From Fidelibacterota bacterium (GTDB lineage Bacteria; Fidelibacterota; UBA2242): a stretch of 6,020 bases of DNA. The stretch's first letter is position 1; each line of letters starts with the position of its first letter. The translations under genes and the position numbers were made by a program. Shown in pieces: positions 5,972 through 6,020 of the stretch. The stretch lies in assembly GCA_003527965.1 (NCBI GenBank), contig DPVY01000292.1, positions 452 through 6,471 of the forward strand. Direction: 5' to 3'. Under the pieces are notes generated by a model that saw nothing but the letters and a program-made list of their open reading frames with translations, was not told the DNA's origin and ran no database searches.

Positions 5972-6020
5972 AGACTTTTATTGCTTTTCACTCCATCGAT
6001 CTTGTCTACAAAATGGTTTT

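Noticed and set aside
5972..6020. Transcription terminator after the PpiC/SurA-like gene
   Set aside because: Only short T-runs are present; I could not find a GC-rich stem before them, and the window ends soon after.
1..6020. CRISPR arrays, insertion sequences, tRNA or rRNA genes
   Set aside because: No spaced direct repeats, terminal inverted repeats, transposase motifs or tRNA-like cloverleafs were seen on reading both strands.

Overview
The window reads as a chromosomal stretch from a Gram-negative bacterium of the Bacteroidota or the wider FCB group (Calditrichota, KSB1 or Marinimicrobia-like lineages are possible). This is inferred from gene content: lipoproteins, a Tat-exported C_GCAxxG_C_C protein, a PpiC/SurA-like lipoprotein, a right-handed beta-helix protein with a 'choice-of-anchor Q' type C-terminus, and a nucleoside hydrolase of the 'SWDQ' type. 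No marker gene fixes the phylum. Every supported gene is on the + strand.

Layout: (1) 1-305, the C-terminal end of a nucleoside hydrolase that starts outside the window. (2) 306-617, a spacer with an AT-rich beginning and a GC-richer island at about 390-480 that may be gene debris. (3) 618-1931, a 437-residue beta-helix lipoprotein. (4) 1963-2556, a 197-residue Tat-exported cysteine-rich C_GCAxxG_C_C protein, 31 bases downstream with a strong ribosome binding site and probably co-transcribed with gene 3. (5) 2557-3055, a mosaic spacer with no recognisable gene but a run of three short ORFs and a sharp change in base composition. (6) 3056-4352, a serine hydrolase of the beta-lactamase/PBP4* class C family, broken by a single extra base at 3536/3537 and otherwise complete at 431 residues. 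(7) 4445-5971, a 508-residue PpiC/SurA-like peptidyl-prolyl isomerase lipoprotein. The last 49 bases contain no feature I can support.

How the genes fit together: all four genes with a visible N-terminus carry an export signal (lipoprotein, Tat, Sec, lipoprotein), so the products act in the periplasm or at the envelope. The mix of a carbohydrate-type beta-helix protein, a nucleoside hydrolase, a serine hydrolase and a chaperone looks like scavenging and envelope maintenance. The loose spacing and the debris-like spacers argue against one tight operon or a dedicated new system. The two best points for follow-up are the frameshifted serine hydrolase and the Tat-exported cysteine-rich protein paired with the beta-helix lipoprotein. 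I see no convincing novel defence, mobile or RNA-based system.
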